Shown in pieces: positions 37,703 to 46,963 of a DNA stretch of 64,000 nucleotides (positions are counted from its first letter, which is position 1; each line of letters opens with the position of its first letter). A program made the position numbers and the translations under genes. The stretch is from assembly GCF_030408635.1 (NCBI RefSeq), contig NZ_CP047198.1:2108001-2172000 (forward strand), given 5' to 3'. Under the pieces are notes generated by a model. That model saw only the letters and a list, made by a program, of their open reading frames with translations. It was not told the DNA's origin and did no database searches. This DNA comes from Corynebacterium coyleae. Lineage in GTDB: Bacteria; Actinomycetota; Actinomycetes; Mycobacteriales; Mycobacteriaceae.

Positions 37703-38833
37703 CTACGGCGTGAGTTCCCACATTTCGTCGCAGGTCGCGTCCACAACCGCCTTCCAATCACCCGTGCGCTGGTAAATCTCCCGCTGGCGCTGGTAGCCGG
37801 CGCCACGCTCGACGATCTCGCCGACCAGCCGTAGCTCGTCGAGGCAGTTGAGGTCTTGGGCCGTGGGCGTGAGTTCGTCGATAAGCAATTGCAGCTCGTG
37901 CTTAATCCAGTCCTCGTCCGTATCGCGGCTAGTGATCACGAGCGCGTCCATGCCATAGCGAGCGCCGCGCCACTTATTCTCCGCGACGTGCCACTGCTGC
38001 AGGGTGGGCAGGGACTCGCCGCGATCGAGCATCCGGTCGTAGTGGACCACGAGACAGTGCGTGAGCGCCACGACCGCGGCGAGCTCGCGCAGGTTAGACG
38101 TGGCATCCGAAATGCGAACCTCGATCGTGCCCCACTTCGCGGCCGGACGGACATCGAAATGCATCGAACCCGTGTGATTAATCACGCCCGAAGTCTGCTG
38201 ATCGCGCATAAACGCAACCCACTCATCCCAATCCTGGAACTGATACGGCATACCCGCGGTGGGAAGCTGCTGGTAAAGCATCGTGCGGTTCGAAGCGTAA
38301 CCCGTATCGATGCCGTCCCAACCCGGGCTCGAGGCGCTTATCGCGAGCAGGTGCGGGTACTTCGTCATCACCGCATTAATGATCGGCCACACCTTGTCCT
38401 CATGACTGATCCCAATGTGGCAGTGGATACCCCACAACAACATGTGCTGACCCCAATACTGGGTGCGATCCGCGATCTCCTGATACGTGTTCTTCGGACT
38501 CAACGGATTCGTGCGGAAATCCGAAAACGGGTGGCCGCCGCTCGCCCACAGGCGGAGGTTCTTCTCATCCGCGACCTCCTTGATCGCTTTGAGGTCGCGC
38601 TGGAGGGCGTCGACCGCCTCCCTGGTATTCGTGCAGATCGGCGTGACAAGCTCGATCGTGTTCTGTAGAAACTCCGGCTCCAGGTGCACGTCCGGATTGC
38701 GCTTCTGCACCTCCTCGATCACCTCAGCCGCACGCGGCACAAGGTCGCGCGTTTCCGGGTCGACGAGACAAATCTCCCACTCGACACCGAGGGTAGGGGC
38801 GGCCGACCTGGCAAAATCGCGAAACGGATCCAT
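37703..38833 (-). CDS. carboxylate-amine ligase of the GCS2/YbdK family
   Basis: This 376-residue enzyme resembles YbdK, an ATP-dependent glutamate-cysteine ligase-like protein. The N-terminus [10 protein letters not shown] holds the metal-binding Glu residues. [15 protein letters not shown], the strand [14 protein letters not shown] and the C-terminal [10 protein letters not shown] are family marks. The true substrate is unsettled in this family; corynebacteria use mycothiol rather than glutathione, so a glutathione role is unlikely. It is convergent with the Mrp operon. A one-mismatch 13-mer lies at 37874-37886. Confidence 0.85.
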   Translation of the reverse strand: MDPFRDFARSAAPTLGVEWEICLVDPETRDLVPRAAEVIEEVQKRNPDVHLEPEFLQNTIELVTPICTNTREAVDALQRDLKAIKEVADEKNLRLWASGGHPFSDFRTNPLSPKNTYQEIADRTQYWGQHMLLWGIHCHIGISHEDKVWPIINAVMTKYPHLLAISASSPGWDGIDTGYASNRTMLYQQLPTAGMPYQFQDWDEWVAFMRDQQTSGVINHTGSMHFDVRPAAKWGTIEVRISDATSNLRELAAVVALTHCLVVHYDRMLDRGESLPTLQQWHVAENKWRGARYGMDALVITSRDTDEDWIKHELQLLIDELTPTAQDLNCLDELRLVGEIVERGAGYQRQREIYQRTGDWKAVVDATCDEMWELTP

Positions 38834-39029
38834 AGTCAGCCAGCCTAACCGCTTCAGTTCCCGGGACTGGCATGGCGAAGCGGTTTATATGCGGGGCGGT
38901 GCTGTTGGGGTTCCGCCTTCCACACAGATGGTGAGGACGCAACGGAGAGCTTGCCGATTTTTGGCCATCTTCACCCTTGCATTCTCACCATGTGGAGGTC
39001 GGGTGCCGGTGTGGTGTCGTCGCAAAGCT

Positions 39030-39098
39030 AAACGGCGCCTCCTACACGGCATATTTCGCTAATTTTCGACGAAATGCACCGTGTAGGAGGCGCCGTTT
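39030..39098. repeat. 69-bp palindromic element, copy A
   Basis: Arms AAACGGCGCCTCCTACACGG and CCGTGTAGGAGGCGCCGTTT are perfectly complementary over 20 bases. The inner segment contains ATTTCG and CGAAAT around a short centre. It is just downstream of the LytR_C gene and is preceded immediately by a 13-mer-like GTCGTCGCAAAGC (39016-39028). Confidence 0.9.
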
Positions 39099-39109
39099 GG
39101 AGGCTAAAA

Positions 39110-40099
39110 CTAGCCGGCGAGGACGACCGCGACCGCGCTGCGGTTATTCGCGGCCTGCTCCGGAAGGCCGACGGCGCCCTCCGGGATGTCATTCTTGGCG
39201 CGGGCGGTGCCACCGACGCGGCGGGCGATGTCGGCAGCGACCTGCTCAGCACCCGGGGTGGCCGGGTCGAAGAACACGTAGGTCTCCGGGAAGATGCCGT
39301 ACTGCTGCTCAGGCATGTTCATCGTCGCAGCGTCCTGGGACTGATTAGCGACGTTGAACTGACCCTTAAGCTGGTCCGCCGTGCGATTAGCCAGGTCAGC
39401 GATGCCGGAGTTGTTGTAGACGAAGACCTGCGCGCTCGCATTGTCGAGCTGCGCGCCCTGCGGGGCCGGAGCCGGAGCCGGTGCCGGGGTCTCGGCGTTC
39501 GGGTCTTGCGCGTTGGGGTCCTGGGCCTGGTCGCCTTCGCGCTGTTCGGCGTTCGGGTCCTGCGGCGAGTTCGGGTCCTGGGAGGCGTTGGGATCCTGGG
39601 TGCCCTGGCCCTGGCCCTCGCCAGGCTGGGCCGCGGACGGGGCGGCCTCGGCGGTAGCGGAGGTGGAGGTTTCGGACGAGGCGGAGGATGCGGCGTTGTT
39701 GTCGTCGCCTTTCTGAGTCATCGCCCACAGGGCCCAGAGCAGCAGCAACGCGGCGACGGCGATAAGGATCATGGCGAGGCCACGGCGAGGCAGGCCGCCC
39801 TGGGCGGCAGCGGCGCCCGCGCCAGCAGCGGCACCAGCAGCGGCGCCGCCAGCGGTGACGGCGGTCGAGCCGGCACCAGCACCTGCACCAGCACCAGCAC
39901 CGGCACCGGCGGCGTAGCCTGCGTACGCCTCGTCGTAGGCCTCGTCATAGTCATAGTCGGCGTCGTCGTCGCGACGGTGCGCGCCGCGGTATTCCTCGGC
40001 GGGTGCGTCGGTGGGGGTGTCGTCGATAATTTCGGCGTCGAGGGGCTCGTCGCCCACGTTGTCGTAGCGGGGGTCGTTGCCATACTGATCTTTAGTCAC
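39110..40099 (-). CDS. membrane-anchored LytR_C-domain protein
   Basis: The roughly 329-residue product begins with an acidic, Tyr/Asp-rich cytoplasmic part and an Ala/Gly-rich stretch, followed by one membrane segment (GLAMILIAVAALLLLWALWAM). Outside the membrane come a linker with repeated QDPNA units and a C-terminal LytR_C domain (QVFVYNNSGIADLANRTADQL and later NRSAVAVVLAG). LytR_C domains accompany cell-wall glycopolymer ligases. The GTG at 40099 lies after TATTGT at leaderless spacing, and a GTG at 40117 is the alternative. It is divergent from nothing; DUF3263 lies upstream on the same strand. Confidence 0.82.
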   Translation of the reverse strand: MTKDQYGNDPRYDNVGDEPLDAEIIDDTPTDAPAEEYRGAHRRDDDADYDYDEAYDEAYAGYAAGAGAGAGAGAGAGSTAVTAGGAAAGAAAGAGAAAAQGGLPRRGLAMILIAVAALLLLWALWAMTQKGDDNNAASSASSETSTSATAEAAPSAAQPGEGQGQGTQDPNASQDPNSPQDPNAEQREGDQAQDPNAQDPNAETPAPAPAPAPQGAQLDNASAQVFVYNNSGIADLANRTADQLKGQFNVANQSQDAATMNMPEQQYGIFPETYVFFDPATPGAEQVAADIARRVGGTARAKNDIPEGAVGLPEQAANNRSAVAVVLAG

Positions 40100-40149
40100 A
40101 GCAGCAACAATAGCCACACCTGGTGAGGGAAGGGAGGCAACACACCGGG

Positions 40150-40356
40150 TTAGGCGTCGCGAAGCCTTTGCAATCGCCGCACCAACTGAGGCTCCGCCGC
40201 GAGCGCATCCGGATTATCCAAAAGGACGTTGAGGCGCTGGTAGTAGCGGATCGGCGTCATGCCAAGTTCGGCACGGATAGCGTCCTCGCGCTTGCCGAGG
40301 GACCGCGGGGCGCGCGCGGCGAAACGGAGCACGGCGAGGTCGGTGTCGGAAAGCAT
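40150..40356 (-). CDS. DUF3263 small helix-turn-helix protein
   Basis: This 68-residue protein (MLSDTDLAVLRFAARAPRSLGKREDAI at its start is typical) matches the actinobacterial DUF3263 family. The segment LGMTPIRYYQRLNVLLDNPDAL is a likely helix-turn-helix. It diverges from def with only 15 bases between the two start codons, an arrangement shared with mycobacteria. Its function is unknown; a regulatory role is an inference from fold and conservation. Confidence 0.85.
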   Translation of the reverse strand: MLSDTDLAVLRFAARAPRSLGKREDAIRAELGMTPIRYYQRLNVLLDNPDALAAEPQLVRRLQRLRDA

Positions 40357-40371
40357 GCCTAATATATTGGC
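40357..40371. promoter_or_regulatory. shared -10 region between DUF3263 and def
   Basis: The 15 bases between the two start codons are GCCTAATATATTGGC-like, with an almost symmetric TAATATATT core. It can serve as a -10 box on both strands, and both transcripts would be leaderless or nearly so. Confidence 0.5.
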
Positions 40372-40944
40372 ATGACCATCCGACCCATCGTTATCCACGG
40401 CGACCCTGTGCTGCACGAACCGACCAAACAGGTCACGCAGCCCGTTGAGGAACTGCAGGAACTCATCGCCGACATGCACGAAACCATGGACGCCGCCCAC
40501 GGCGTGGGCCTGGCCGCCAACCAGATTGGTGTGCCGCTGCGCCTGTTCGTCTACCACTGCCCCGACGGCGACGAGATGCGCCGCGGCACCGTGATCAACC
40601 CGGTGCTGGAAACTTCCGAAATCCCGAAGACAATGCCTAGCGACGACGGCGAGGACGACGAAGGCTGCCTCTCCGTGCCCGGCTACTCGTGGCCGACCGG
40701 CCGCGCCGACTGGGCAAAGGTCACCGGCCTGGACGAGAACGGCAACGAGATCGAGGTGGAGGGCACCGGCTTCTTCGCCCGCTGCCTGCAGCACGAGGTC
40801 GGCCACCTGGACGGCTTCCTGTACACCGACGTACTCACCGGCCGTTACAAGAAGGAAGCGAAGCGCGAAATCCGCGACAAGGGCTGGCGCGAGCCGGGCA
40901 ACACGTGGCTTCCAGGCACCGACGAGGATCCGTTCGGCCACTAA
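40372..40944 (+). CDS. def: peptide deformylase
   Basis: This 190-residue metalloenzyme removes the formyl group from nascent proteins. The three signatures are intact: [18 protein letters not shown] with the metal-binding Cys, and QHEVGHLDG with the two His ligands and catalytic Glu. The neighbourhood def, GNAT-like, xthA matches mycobacteria. An LADTG surface protein is inserted between def and the GNAT-like gene here. Confidence 0.97.
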   Translation: MTIRPIVIHGDPVLHEPTKQVTQPVEELQELIADMHETMDAAHGVGLAANQIGVPLRLFVYHCPDGDEMRRGTVINPVLETSEIPKTMPSDDGEDDEGCLSVPGYSWPTGRADWAKVTGLDENGNEIEVEGTGFFARCLQHEVGHLDGFLYTDVLTGRYKKEAKREIRDKGWREPGNTWLPGTDEDPFGH

Positions 40945-40987
40945 CGCGGTATGATGTGCGGGACTGTCTATTTTTCCGGAGGCACCC

Positions 40988-42040
40988 ATGCGCATCCCCG
41001 CCGTCATCGCCGCGACTGCGATCACGCTGACCACTCCCGCTGCGCCCGAAACGCCGCTCGAGCAGCTGCTTAGCGACGTCACCGAGACCCGCACCACCTC
41101 CCTCACCGCACTTAAGGAAGCGGATGGCGAGGACGAGGTCCGCGAGATCCTCACCGATTGGCGCAAGGACCTCATCGAGGCCGCCGACGACCTTGAGGAG
41201 CTCCGCGAGGACGCCGGCGAGTTGACCGACGAGGAAGAAGCCGAGTTCGACGACGCCGCCGACGCCCTCAAGGCCGAGCGCGCCGGTGTGCGTAAGTTGC
41301 GCTCAGAGCTTTTGCTTAACGACGACACCGTTGTCCTCCCCTCCGCCCTCAAGGGCCTCGACGGCATCTTGGGCACCACCGCCTTCGACGCCTTCGAGCG
41401 CTCCGAGAACGGCGACGCCCGCATCATCTACGGCATCCCGGGCGGCAAGGAAGAGGCTGCCGCGTCGGAGGATGCGACTGCGGAGAAGGCTGGCGAGAAG
41501 GCTTCGGAGAAGGCTGCTGTTCCGGCAACCACGGTGTCGACCACCCCGAAGACCACCGAGCCGAGCAGCAAGGCGCCGAAGACGTCTGAGTCGCTGAGCC
41601 TGCGCGCCGAGCGGATGCAGGACACCACCACCACCTCGGAGACCACTGAGTCCACCACCACCGAGAACACCACGACGAACACGTCGTCCGGCACCGAGAC
41701 CACCACCAGTACGACTACCGGGCAGACCACAACCTCCGGCACTTCGTCGAGCACGACGTCCAGCGCGACCGCCACGACCTCGTCGTCTTCGTCTTCCTCT
41801 TCGTCGACGACGTCGGCGTCGGTGCTGCAGAACCGCACCACCTCTGCAACGTCGAGCACGACGCGCTCGACCACGTCCTCGTCGACCACGTCACGCACCA
41901 CGACCAGCACCGAAGATGAGCGCGACGGCGACCTCGCCGACACCGGCACGCCGATGCGCGGGCTGATCGGCCTGGGTATGCTCGCGCTGCTGGCCGGTGT
42001 GGCGTTTATGTTGCCGGGTGCGGGTAGGGCTCGTCGATAA
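40988..42040 (+). CDS. secreted protein with Thr/Ser stalk and LADTG sorting signal
   Basis: The 350-residue product has a short signal peptide (MRIPAVIAATAITLTTPAAP) and an acidic, mostly helical domain (about 20-150) with heptad-like Leu/Asp/Glu spacing. A long Thr/Ser stalk follows, then LADTG, a hydrophobic segment and GRARR. The motif fits the LAxTG signal of class E sortases, for which the sortase at 7815-8534 is a candidate. GGAGG precedes the ATG. I do not recognise the helical domain. The final codons overlap a 13-mer-like TCGTCGATAAG at 42031-42041. Confidence 0.75.
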   Translation: MRIPAVIAATAITLTTPAAPETPLEQLLSDVTETRTTSLTALKEADGEDEVREILTDWRKDLIEAADDLEELREDAGELTDEEEAEFDDAADALKAERAGVRKLRSELLLNDDTVVLPSALKGLDGILGTTAFDAFERSENGDARIIYGIPGGKEEAAASEDATAEKAGEKASEKAAVPATTVSTTPKTTEPSSKAPKTSESLSLRAERMQDTTTTSETTESTTTENTTTNTSSGTETTTSTTTGQTTTSGTSSSTTSSATATTSSSSSSSSSTTSASVLQNRTTSATSSTTRSTTSSSTTSRTTTSTEDERDGDLADTGTPMRGLIGLGMLALLAGVAFMLPGAGRARR

Positions 42041-42063
42041 GAAGAGCGCGAGAAACACAACAT

Positions 42064-42660
42064 ATGTCGCGTATTTTCCGCTCGGATGACGTCGTGGTGG
42101 GGGACCGCGTCGTGGTCAGGCAGCGGCGCGGCGAGCACGCCAGCGACATCATCGGGCACGTCGTGTCGCTCGACCCGCTGGTGGTGCGGCCGCAGGAGGT
42201 GGGTGGCTTCCCGTCGTCGAAGGAGGCGATTGAGGTGGCCAACGTGCACATCATTAAGAAGCTGTCTGCAAGGACGGTGCGCAACTCCGAGATCCGCGCG
42301 CTGGAACGCCGCATTGCCGACGACATCCCCACCACCGAAGAAGCCTGGGCCGAAGGCTGGCTCATGCGCACCGGGAATACTGACGAGGCGAACTCGGCCG
42401 TGCCGCTCGGGCCGTCGGCGGGCCTGCAGCCAGTACCTATCGACGCCATCCGCGCTTTCTACCGCGAACGCAACCTGCCAGTACGCCTCATGATCCCGGA
42501 GCGGATCGGCAAACCGGCTCTGAAACTCCTCACCGACGAATGGACACTTGCGGAGGAGCAGGTGGCGTGGGTGGACGGTGAGGGGTACGGGGTGTCGTCG
42601 ATTAGCAATGTGCCCGAGGGGGCGCTCGAACATCACCGTCGGCGGCTGGCGCTAGGCTAG
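42064..42660 (+). CDS. GNAT-related protein lacking the acetyl-CoA domain (Rv0428c-like)
   Basis: The 198-residue product matches the N-terminal part of the mycobacterial GNAT protein encoded beside xthA and def. The first 65 residues form an SH3-like domain (GDRVVVRQRRGEHASDIIGHVV), followed by the family stretch AEGWLMRTGNTDEANSAVPLG. The part that should bind acetyl-CoA is missing, and the product ends ALEHHRRRLALG. It could be a shortened functional protein or a relic; the frame is clean. The end contains a 13-mer copy (42594-42606) read as Ser-Ser-Ile-Ser. The next gene starts five bases on. Confidence 0.7.
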   Translation: MSRIFRSDDVVVGDRVVVRQRRGEHASDIIGHVVSLDPLVVRPQEVGGFPSSKEAIEVANVHIIKKLSARTVRNSEIRALERRIADDIPTTEEAWAEGWLMRTGNTDEANSAVPLGPSAGLQPVPIDAIRAFYRERNLPVRLMIPERIGKPALKLLTDEWTLAEEQVAWVDGEGYGVSSISNVPEGALEHHRRRLALG

Positions 42661-42664
42661 GCGC

Positions 42665-43456
42665 ATGCGAATCGCCACCTGGAACGTCAACTCCGTGCGC
42701 ACCCGCGCCGAACGCATCGCCGCATTCCTCGAACGCAACGACGTAGACGTACTCGCGATGCAAGAAACCAAAACCGCAGACGCAACATTCCCCTACGCCA
42801 CCTTCGAAGCCGCAGGCTACGAGGTTGCGCACGTGGGCGTGAACCAGTGGAACGGCGTGGCCATCGCCTCCCGAGTGGGGTTGGACAACGTGCGCGACCA
42901 CTTCGACGGCCAACCCGCGTTTGCCAAGAAAGGCGAACCGAAGGTGGAAGCGCGCGCGGTCGGCGCCAACTGCGGCGGCGTGGAAGTGTGGAGCCTGTAC
43001 GTGCCCAACGGCCGCGAGATCGGCGACCCGCACTACGACTACAAACTGCAATTCCTGTGGTCCCTGGCGGAGTCCGTGCGCCCCGGAGACCTGCAGGTGT
43101 TCATGGGCGACTTCAACGTCGCACCCCGCGACGAAGACGTGTGGGACGTCGCCTGGTTCGAAGGCAAAACCCACGTCACCGAACCCGAACGCGCCGCGTT
43201 CCAGATGCTGCTGGAGGCGGGGTTGTACGAAATTCGTCACAACGATCCCTACACCTTCTGGGACTACAAATCCATGCGGTTCCAGCACAACGAAGGCATG
43301 CTCATCGACTTCCAACTCGCCACCGCACCCATGCGCGACCTGCTCAAACGCGCCTGGGTGGACGTCGACGAACGCCGCGGCAAGGGTGCCTCCGACCACG
43401 CACCCGTGATCGTCGATTACGACACGCGCGGCCTCTCCTATGATGAGGTCCGATGA
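42665..43456 (+). CDS. xthA: exodeoxyribonuclease III
   Basis: This 263-residue AP endonuclease/3'-5' exonuclease acts in base-excision repair. The family motifs MRIATWNVNSVRTR, LAMQETK, GDFNVAPRDEDV and KGASDHAPVIVD include the metal-binding Glu and the catalytic Asp and His. A -10-like TAGGCT lies six bases before the ATG. Its last four bases overlap the cls start (ATGA), so the pair is coupled. Confidence 0.95.
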   Translation: MRIATWNVNSVRTRAERIAAFLERNDVDVLAMQETKTADATFPYATFEAAGYEVAHVGVNQWNGVAIASRVGLDNVRDHFDGQPAFAKKGEPKVEARAVGANCGGVEVWSLYVPNGREIGDPHYDYKLQFLWSLAESVRPGDLQVFMGDFNVAPRDEDVWDVAWFEGKTHVTEPERAAFQMLLEAGLYEIRHNDPYTFWDYKSMRFQHNEGMLIDFQLATAPMRDLLKRAWVDVDERRGKGASDHAPVIVDYDTRGLSYDEVR

Positions 43457-44913
43457 ATATCGACCTCGGCTGGTGGCAATTCGCGGCGATGGTCCTCGAC
43501 TACGCCATCAAATTCGTCATGATCGGTGTGGTGCCGGGCGGGCGCAAACCGTCGTCGGCAAACGCGTGGCTTTTGCTCATCCTGCTGCTGCCCGTCGTCG
43601 GGCTGCCGCTGTACCTCCTCATGGGCTCCACGTTCGTGTCGCGACGCCGCCACCGCATCCAAGTTGAAGCACGCCGACACATCGACGACACCAACCTCAA
43701 CGTCGCCGACTTCCCCGCCGACGTACCCCTGCCCGACGTCACCACCTCCATCGTGCGCCTCAACCGCAACCTCACCGGCTACCCCGCCGTCCACGCCGAC
43801 GTACGCGCACTCTGGACCGACTACCGCAAAACCATGCACCGCATGGCATCGCTCATCGACGACTCCACCTCCCACGTCAACATCGAAATCTACGCCGTAG
43901 CCTGGGACGACACCACCGACGTCGTCTTCCGCGCCATCGAACGAGCCGTCGTCCGCGGCGTCCACGTCCGCCTCCTCTTCGACCACATCGGCAGCCAAAA
44001 ATACCCCGGGTTCCGGAAACTGAAACGCCGACTGACCGAAATCGGCGTCGACTGGCACATGATGCTGCCACTCGCCCCACTCCGCGGCCGCTGGCGCCGC
44101 CCCGACCTACGCAACCACCGCAAACTCCTCGTCGTCGACTCACGCGTAGCCATGCTCGGATCCTTCAACCTCATCGACCGCTCCTACCTCGTCCGCCAAC
44201 ACCGCCGCGCCGGCCGCCAATGGGTCGACGCGTTTGTCGAACTCGAAGGCCCCATCGTCGCGTCCGCCGACTCCATGTTCGCCACAGACTGGTACACAGA
44301 ATCTGGTGAGGTGATTGAGCAGGCGCCGGTGAGGGAGTCGTCGACAAGCAATGGCGTGCTCCAACTCGTCCCCTCGGGACCCGGATACCTCACCGAGCCG
44401 AACCTGCGCATGTTCGTGTCCATGATCCACAACGCAAAAACGCACGTCACGCTCTGTTCGCCCTACTTCGTACCCGACGACTCGCTGCTGGAAGCCATCA
44501 CCTCCGCCTGCTACCGCGGCGTACACGTCGACCTCCTCGTCAGCGCCAAATCCGACCAATTCATGGTCCAACACGCCCAATCCGCCTACTACGAACAACT
44601 CCTCAAAGCCGGCGTGCGCATCTGGGAATTCCCCGCGCCATTCGTGCTCCACACCAAGTTCGTACTTATCGACGACGGCCTCCCCGGCTCCTCCGCCGTC
44701 GTCGGATCCTCCAACATGGACATCCGCTCCTTCAGCCTCAACTACGAATCCTCCCTCTTCGTCGCCTCCGGGGCGCTGCTGCACATGCTGTCCGAACTCG
44801 GCGCGTGTTATCTAGCCGTGTCGCGGGAGCTTACTTTGGAGCGGTGGGATCAGCGGCCCTGGTACAGGCGCTACATCGACAACGTGATGAAACTGACCTC
44901 CGCCCTGCAGTAG
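43453..44913 (+). CDS. cls: cardiolipin synthase (phospholipase D family)
   Basis: This 486-residue membrane enzyme condenses phosphatidylglycerol into cardiolipin. Two N-terminal membrane segments precede two HKD catalytic motifs, NHRKLLVVDSRVAMLGSFN and LHTKFVLIDDGLPGSSAVVGSSN. It overlaps xthA by four bases. Two near copies of the 13-mer occur (44337-44349 in a linker, 44664-44676 over the second HKD motif), and a third at 43851-43863. Confidence 0.93.
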   Translation: MNIDLGWWQFAAMVLDYAIKFVMIGVVPGGRKPSSANAWLLLILLLPVVGLPLYLLMGSTFVSRRRHRIQVEARRHIDDTNLNVADFPADVPLPDVTTSIVRLNRNLTGYPAVHADVRALWTDYRKTMHRMASLIDDSTSHVNIEIYAVAWDDTTDVVFRAIERAVVRGVHVRLLFDHIGSQKYPGFRKLKRRLTEIGVDWHMMLPLAPLRGRWRRPDLRNHRKLLVVDSRVAMLGSFNLIDRSYLVRQHRRAGRQWVDAFVELEGPIVASADSMFATDWYTESGEVIEQAPVRESSTSNGVLQLVPSGPGYLTEPNLRMFVSMIHNAKTHVTLCSPYFVPDDSLLEAITSACYRGVHVDLLVSAKSDQFMVQHAQSAYYEQLLKAGVRIWEFPAPFVLHTKFVLIDDGLPGSSAVVGSSNMDIRSFSLNYESSLFVASGALLHMLSELGACYLAVSRELTLERWDQRPWYRRYIDNVMKLTSALQ

Positions 44914-44921
44914 GGGGTTTG

Positions 44922-44969
44922 GGCTGGGTGGCTGGGCGGCTGGGTGGCTGGGCGGCTGGGCGGCTGGGC
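44922..44969. repeat. 8-bp tandem repeat (GGCTGGGY)
   Basis: Six perfect units of GGCTGGGT or GGCTGGGC follow the cls stop and end 28 bases before palindrome copy D. Several complete units in a row suggest slippage. Confidence 0.9.
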
Positions 44970-44997
44970 GGCCTGCCCCAGCCCGGCCCTTTAACGC

Positions 44998-45066
44998 AAA
45001 CGGCATATCCTGCACGGTACATTTCGCTAATTTTCCGCGGAATGCGCCGTGTTAGATGTGCCGTTT
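44998..45066. repeat. 69-bp palindromic element, copy D (degenerate)
   Basis: It begins AAACGGCATATCCTGCACGG and ends CCGTGTTAGATGTGCCGTTT, with the same length as copies A and B. Arm pairing is imperfect at several positions, as in an old copy. Confidence 0.8.
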
Positions 45067-45082
45067 GGCTAAGTTTGGTGCC

Positions 45083-45994
45083 TCACCACGCGGGCAGAGC
45101 CTCAACCGACGCCGGGCCGATCTTCTCCGAACGACGCTTTGCCGCAACAATGCGGTGAAGCACCTTTTCCTCATCCGCCCATATTTCTTTAGGCGTGATG
45201 CGGATGATCCAGTAGCCGGCCTCCCGAAGCTGATTTTCACGATGAATGTGCTGTTGAGCGGCACGTGACGCATCCTCCTCAAACTTGATGGCACCGTCGA
45301 CCTCAATGACCAGCTGGCCCCACAGCAAATCCACCCGGTATTTGCCGATGCGCATCTGCTCCTGCGCCACGACACCGACGCGCCGAAGCAGAAGGCGAAC
45401 GAGCGTCTCATACGGAGACTCCGACAGCATCGACAATTGCCCAAACGCCTCTCGGGCCTGTTCAATGCCGCGGTTACCGCTAAGGCGGTGGATTGTTTCC
45501 TCCAGCTCAGTGTGGATGCCCCCCTTGAACGCGTCGAGTTTCCCGAAGAACAGGCTGTCCATCGCGACCACGCCTTCTTTCACGCCGTGCCACCGAGCAA
45601 TGTCGACTGCCGTGCGCACCGGGGTCGTGAGTTTCACCTCGTCGTTCTGGCCTAACGCGGTGATGTCCATGCCTGGTACGACGATTCGTCGATAGGTAAC
45701 GCCCGAAGGACGCTGCGAGTGTCGGGGAACGCGCCCCTTCGGGTTTGCCATCTCCACCTCAAACGTGCGGGGCAGAACCCACATTCCGTGCGCCGTCGCC
45801 GCAGCACGTCCCACCAGTATCGACGTGTGTGCCGCCGCCCCCGCTGCCCAGCACCGTAGGAACTGTTGTTCGTGGGGCTTCAGTTTTACCCATTCCGTGC
45901 GCGCGATAAACCTTGTCGACGACAGCTTCACACAAACTTGTTCAGCAGCCTTGCCGCGTCCAACTAGTTTCCCCACCAAATCTTGTCTAATCAT
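45083..45994 (-). CDS. AbiEi/DUF559-type protein
   Basis: The 303-residue product has an N-terminal half resembling type IV antitoxins of the AbiEi group (AHTSILVGRAAATAHGMWVLP). Its C-terminal half resembles the DUF559/Vsr-like PD-(D/E)xK nuclease fold (KYRVDLLWGQLVIEVDGAIKF, then REAGYWIIRITPKEIW). Fusions of this kind are common in Actinobacteria, often alone. The Asp in YRVDLLW and the Glu in VIEVDG are candidate catalytic residues. GGGAGG precedes the ATG at 45994; the frame is open a little further upstream. Palindromes flank it on both sides (copies C and D). No AbiEii-like partner is adjacent. Confidence 0.75.
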   Translation of the reverse strand: MIRQDLVGKLVGRGKAAEQVCVKLSSTRFIARTEWVKLKPHEQQFLRCWAAGAAAHTSILVGRAAATAHGMWVLPRTFEVEMANPKGRVPRHSQRPSGVTYRRIVVPGMDITALGQNDEVKLTTPVRTAVDIARWHGVKEGVVAMDSLFFGKLDAFKGGIHTELEETIHRLSGNRGIEQAREAFGQLSMLSESPYETLVRLLLRRVGVVAQEQMRIGKYRVDLLWGQLVIEVDGAIKFEEDASRAAQQHIHRENQLREAGYWIIRITPKEIWADEEKVLHRIVAAKRRSEKIGPASVEALPAW

Positions 45995-46061
45995 GTTGCC
46001 CCCTCCCCGAGACGCGCTTGAGTGTAGCGCAGTAGGGTGCGGCGCGGGGTGTCTCAAAGCT

Positions 46062-46116
46062 AAACGGCGCATCCTGCACGGTACATTTCGCTAATTTTCG
46101 ACGAAATGCGCCGTTT
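46062..46116. repeat. palindromic element, copy C (internal deletion)
   Basis: It keeps the full left arm AAACGGCGCATCCTGCACGG but is 55 bp long, so 14 bases of the right arm are lost, apparently between two ATGC words. Confidence 0.85.
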
Positions 46117-46139
46117 GCGGGAGGTGGCGCGCCGGGGTG

Positions 46140-46217
46140 GCGGCACCAGCGCGGCACCAGGGTGGCGGCGCCAACGCGGCGCCAGCGCGGCGGCGCCAAC
46201 GCGGCACCGGCGGCACC
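46140..46217. repeat. GC-rich degenerate tandem repeat
   Basis: Units close to GCGGCRCCAN recur about every ten bases next to palindrome copy C. The array lies just past the permease stop. Confidence 0.75.
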
Positions 46218-46231
46218 CGCCCCGCAAGCCC

Positions 46232-46963
46232 CTACGCGTCGCGGGACTCGAGCGCCACCACGCCCGCGATCCAGAGCCCCACCGCCCACACGGCGAAGAC
46301 CAGCAGCGATACGCCGAGGCCCCAGTGGCCGTTGGGCTGGTTGACCATGAAGGAGGTGAGGTTGCCGAAGGGCAGGAACTTGGCCACGTCGGCGCCGAAG
46401 CGCGGGATGAAGCCGACGATGGTTTCTACCAGCAGCATCATGCTGATGCAGGCCACGATGGTGCCGGAGGTGTTGCGCACCAGCCAGCCGACGCCCTGGG
46501 TGAACATGGTGATCAGCGCCATGCCGAGGGGGACGGCCCAGAGGGCGCGTTGGGTGGCGGGGTTGGTGGTCCAGTTGGCGGGGACGGAGGCGGTGAGGTC
46601 GCCAAGAATGAAGGCGAGCACCAGCGCGACCAGCGCCACGATAGCGGCCAATACGGCCCCGAGCAGCACCTTCGCTACGGCGAGTTGCCAGCGTTGGGCG
46701 ACGACGCGGAAGTTGGTGGCGGGGATGCCGTAGCGGTATTCGGTGGTGACGGTCATGGCGGCCTGCACGATCACGATGATGGCGATGGTGGTGGCCACGG
46801 ATGCGATGACGGTCAGGGGCGCGTAGGGCATGCCGCTGGTGCGGGAGGCGTAGCCGAATAGGAGGCCGTAGAGGGCGGAGATGACCAGGGTGATGCCGGT
46901 GGTCCAGAAGAAGGATGCGGTGGTGCGCAGTTTGGTCCACTCGGCTTGGATGAGGTTATGCAT
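46232..46963 (-). CDS. ABC-2 type transporter permease
   Basis: This 243-residue membrane protein has six hydrophobic segments and begins MHNLIQAEWTKLRTTASFFW, the usual start of ABC-2 permeases of drug or antibiotic-resistance exporters. EYRYGIPATNF is the family coupling region. It overlaps the ATPase end by eight bases, forming a two-gene exporter. The substrate is unknown. The ATG at 46963 is chosen because the open upstream stretch overlaps the ATPase in another frame. Confidence 0.85.
   Translation of the reverse strand: MHNLIQAEWTKLRTTASFFWTTGITLVISALYGLLFGYASRTSGMPYAPLTVIASVATTIAIIVIVQAAMTVTTEYRYGIPATNFRVVAQRWQLAVAKVLLGAVLAAIVALVALVLAFILGDLTASVPANWTTNPATQRALWAVPLGMALITMFTQGVGWLVRNTSGTIVACISMMLLVETIVGFIPRFGADVAKFLPFGNLTSFMVNQPNGHWGLGVSLLVFAVWAVGLWIAGVVALESRDA

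Noticed and set aside
44922-44969. CRISPR-like array
   Set aside because: The units are contiguous 8-base repeats without spacers; this is a simple tandem repeat.
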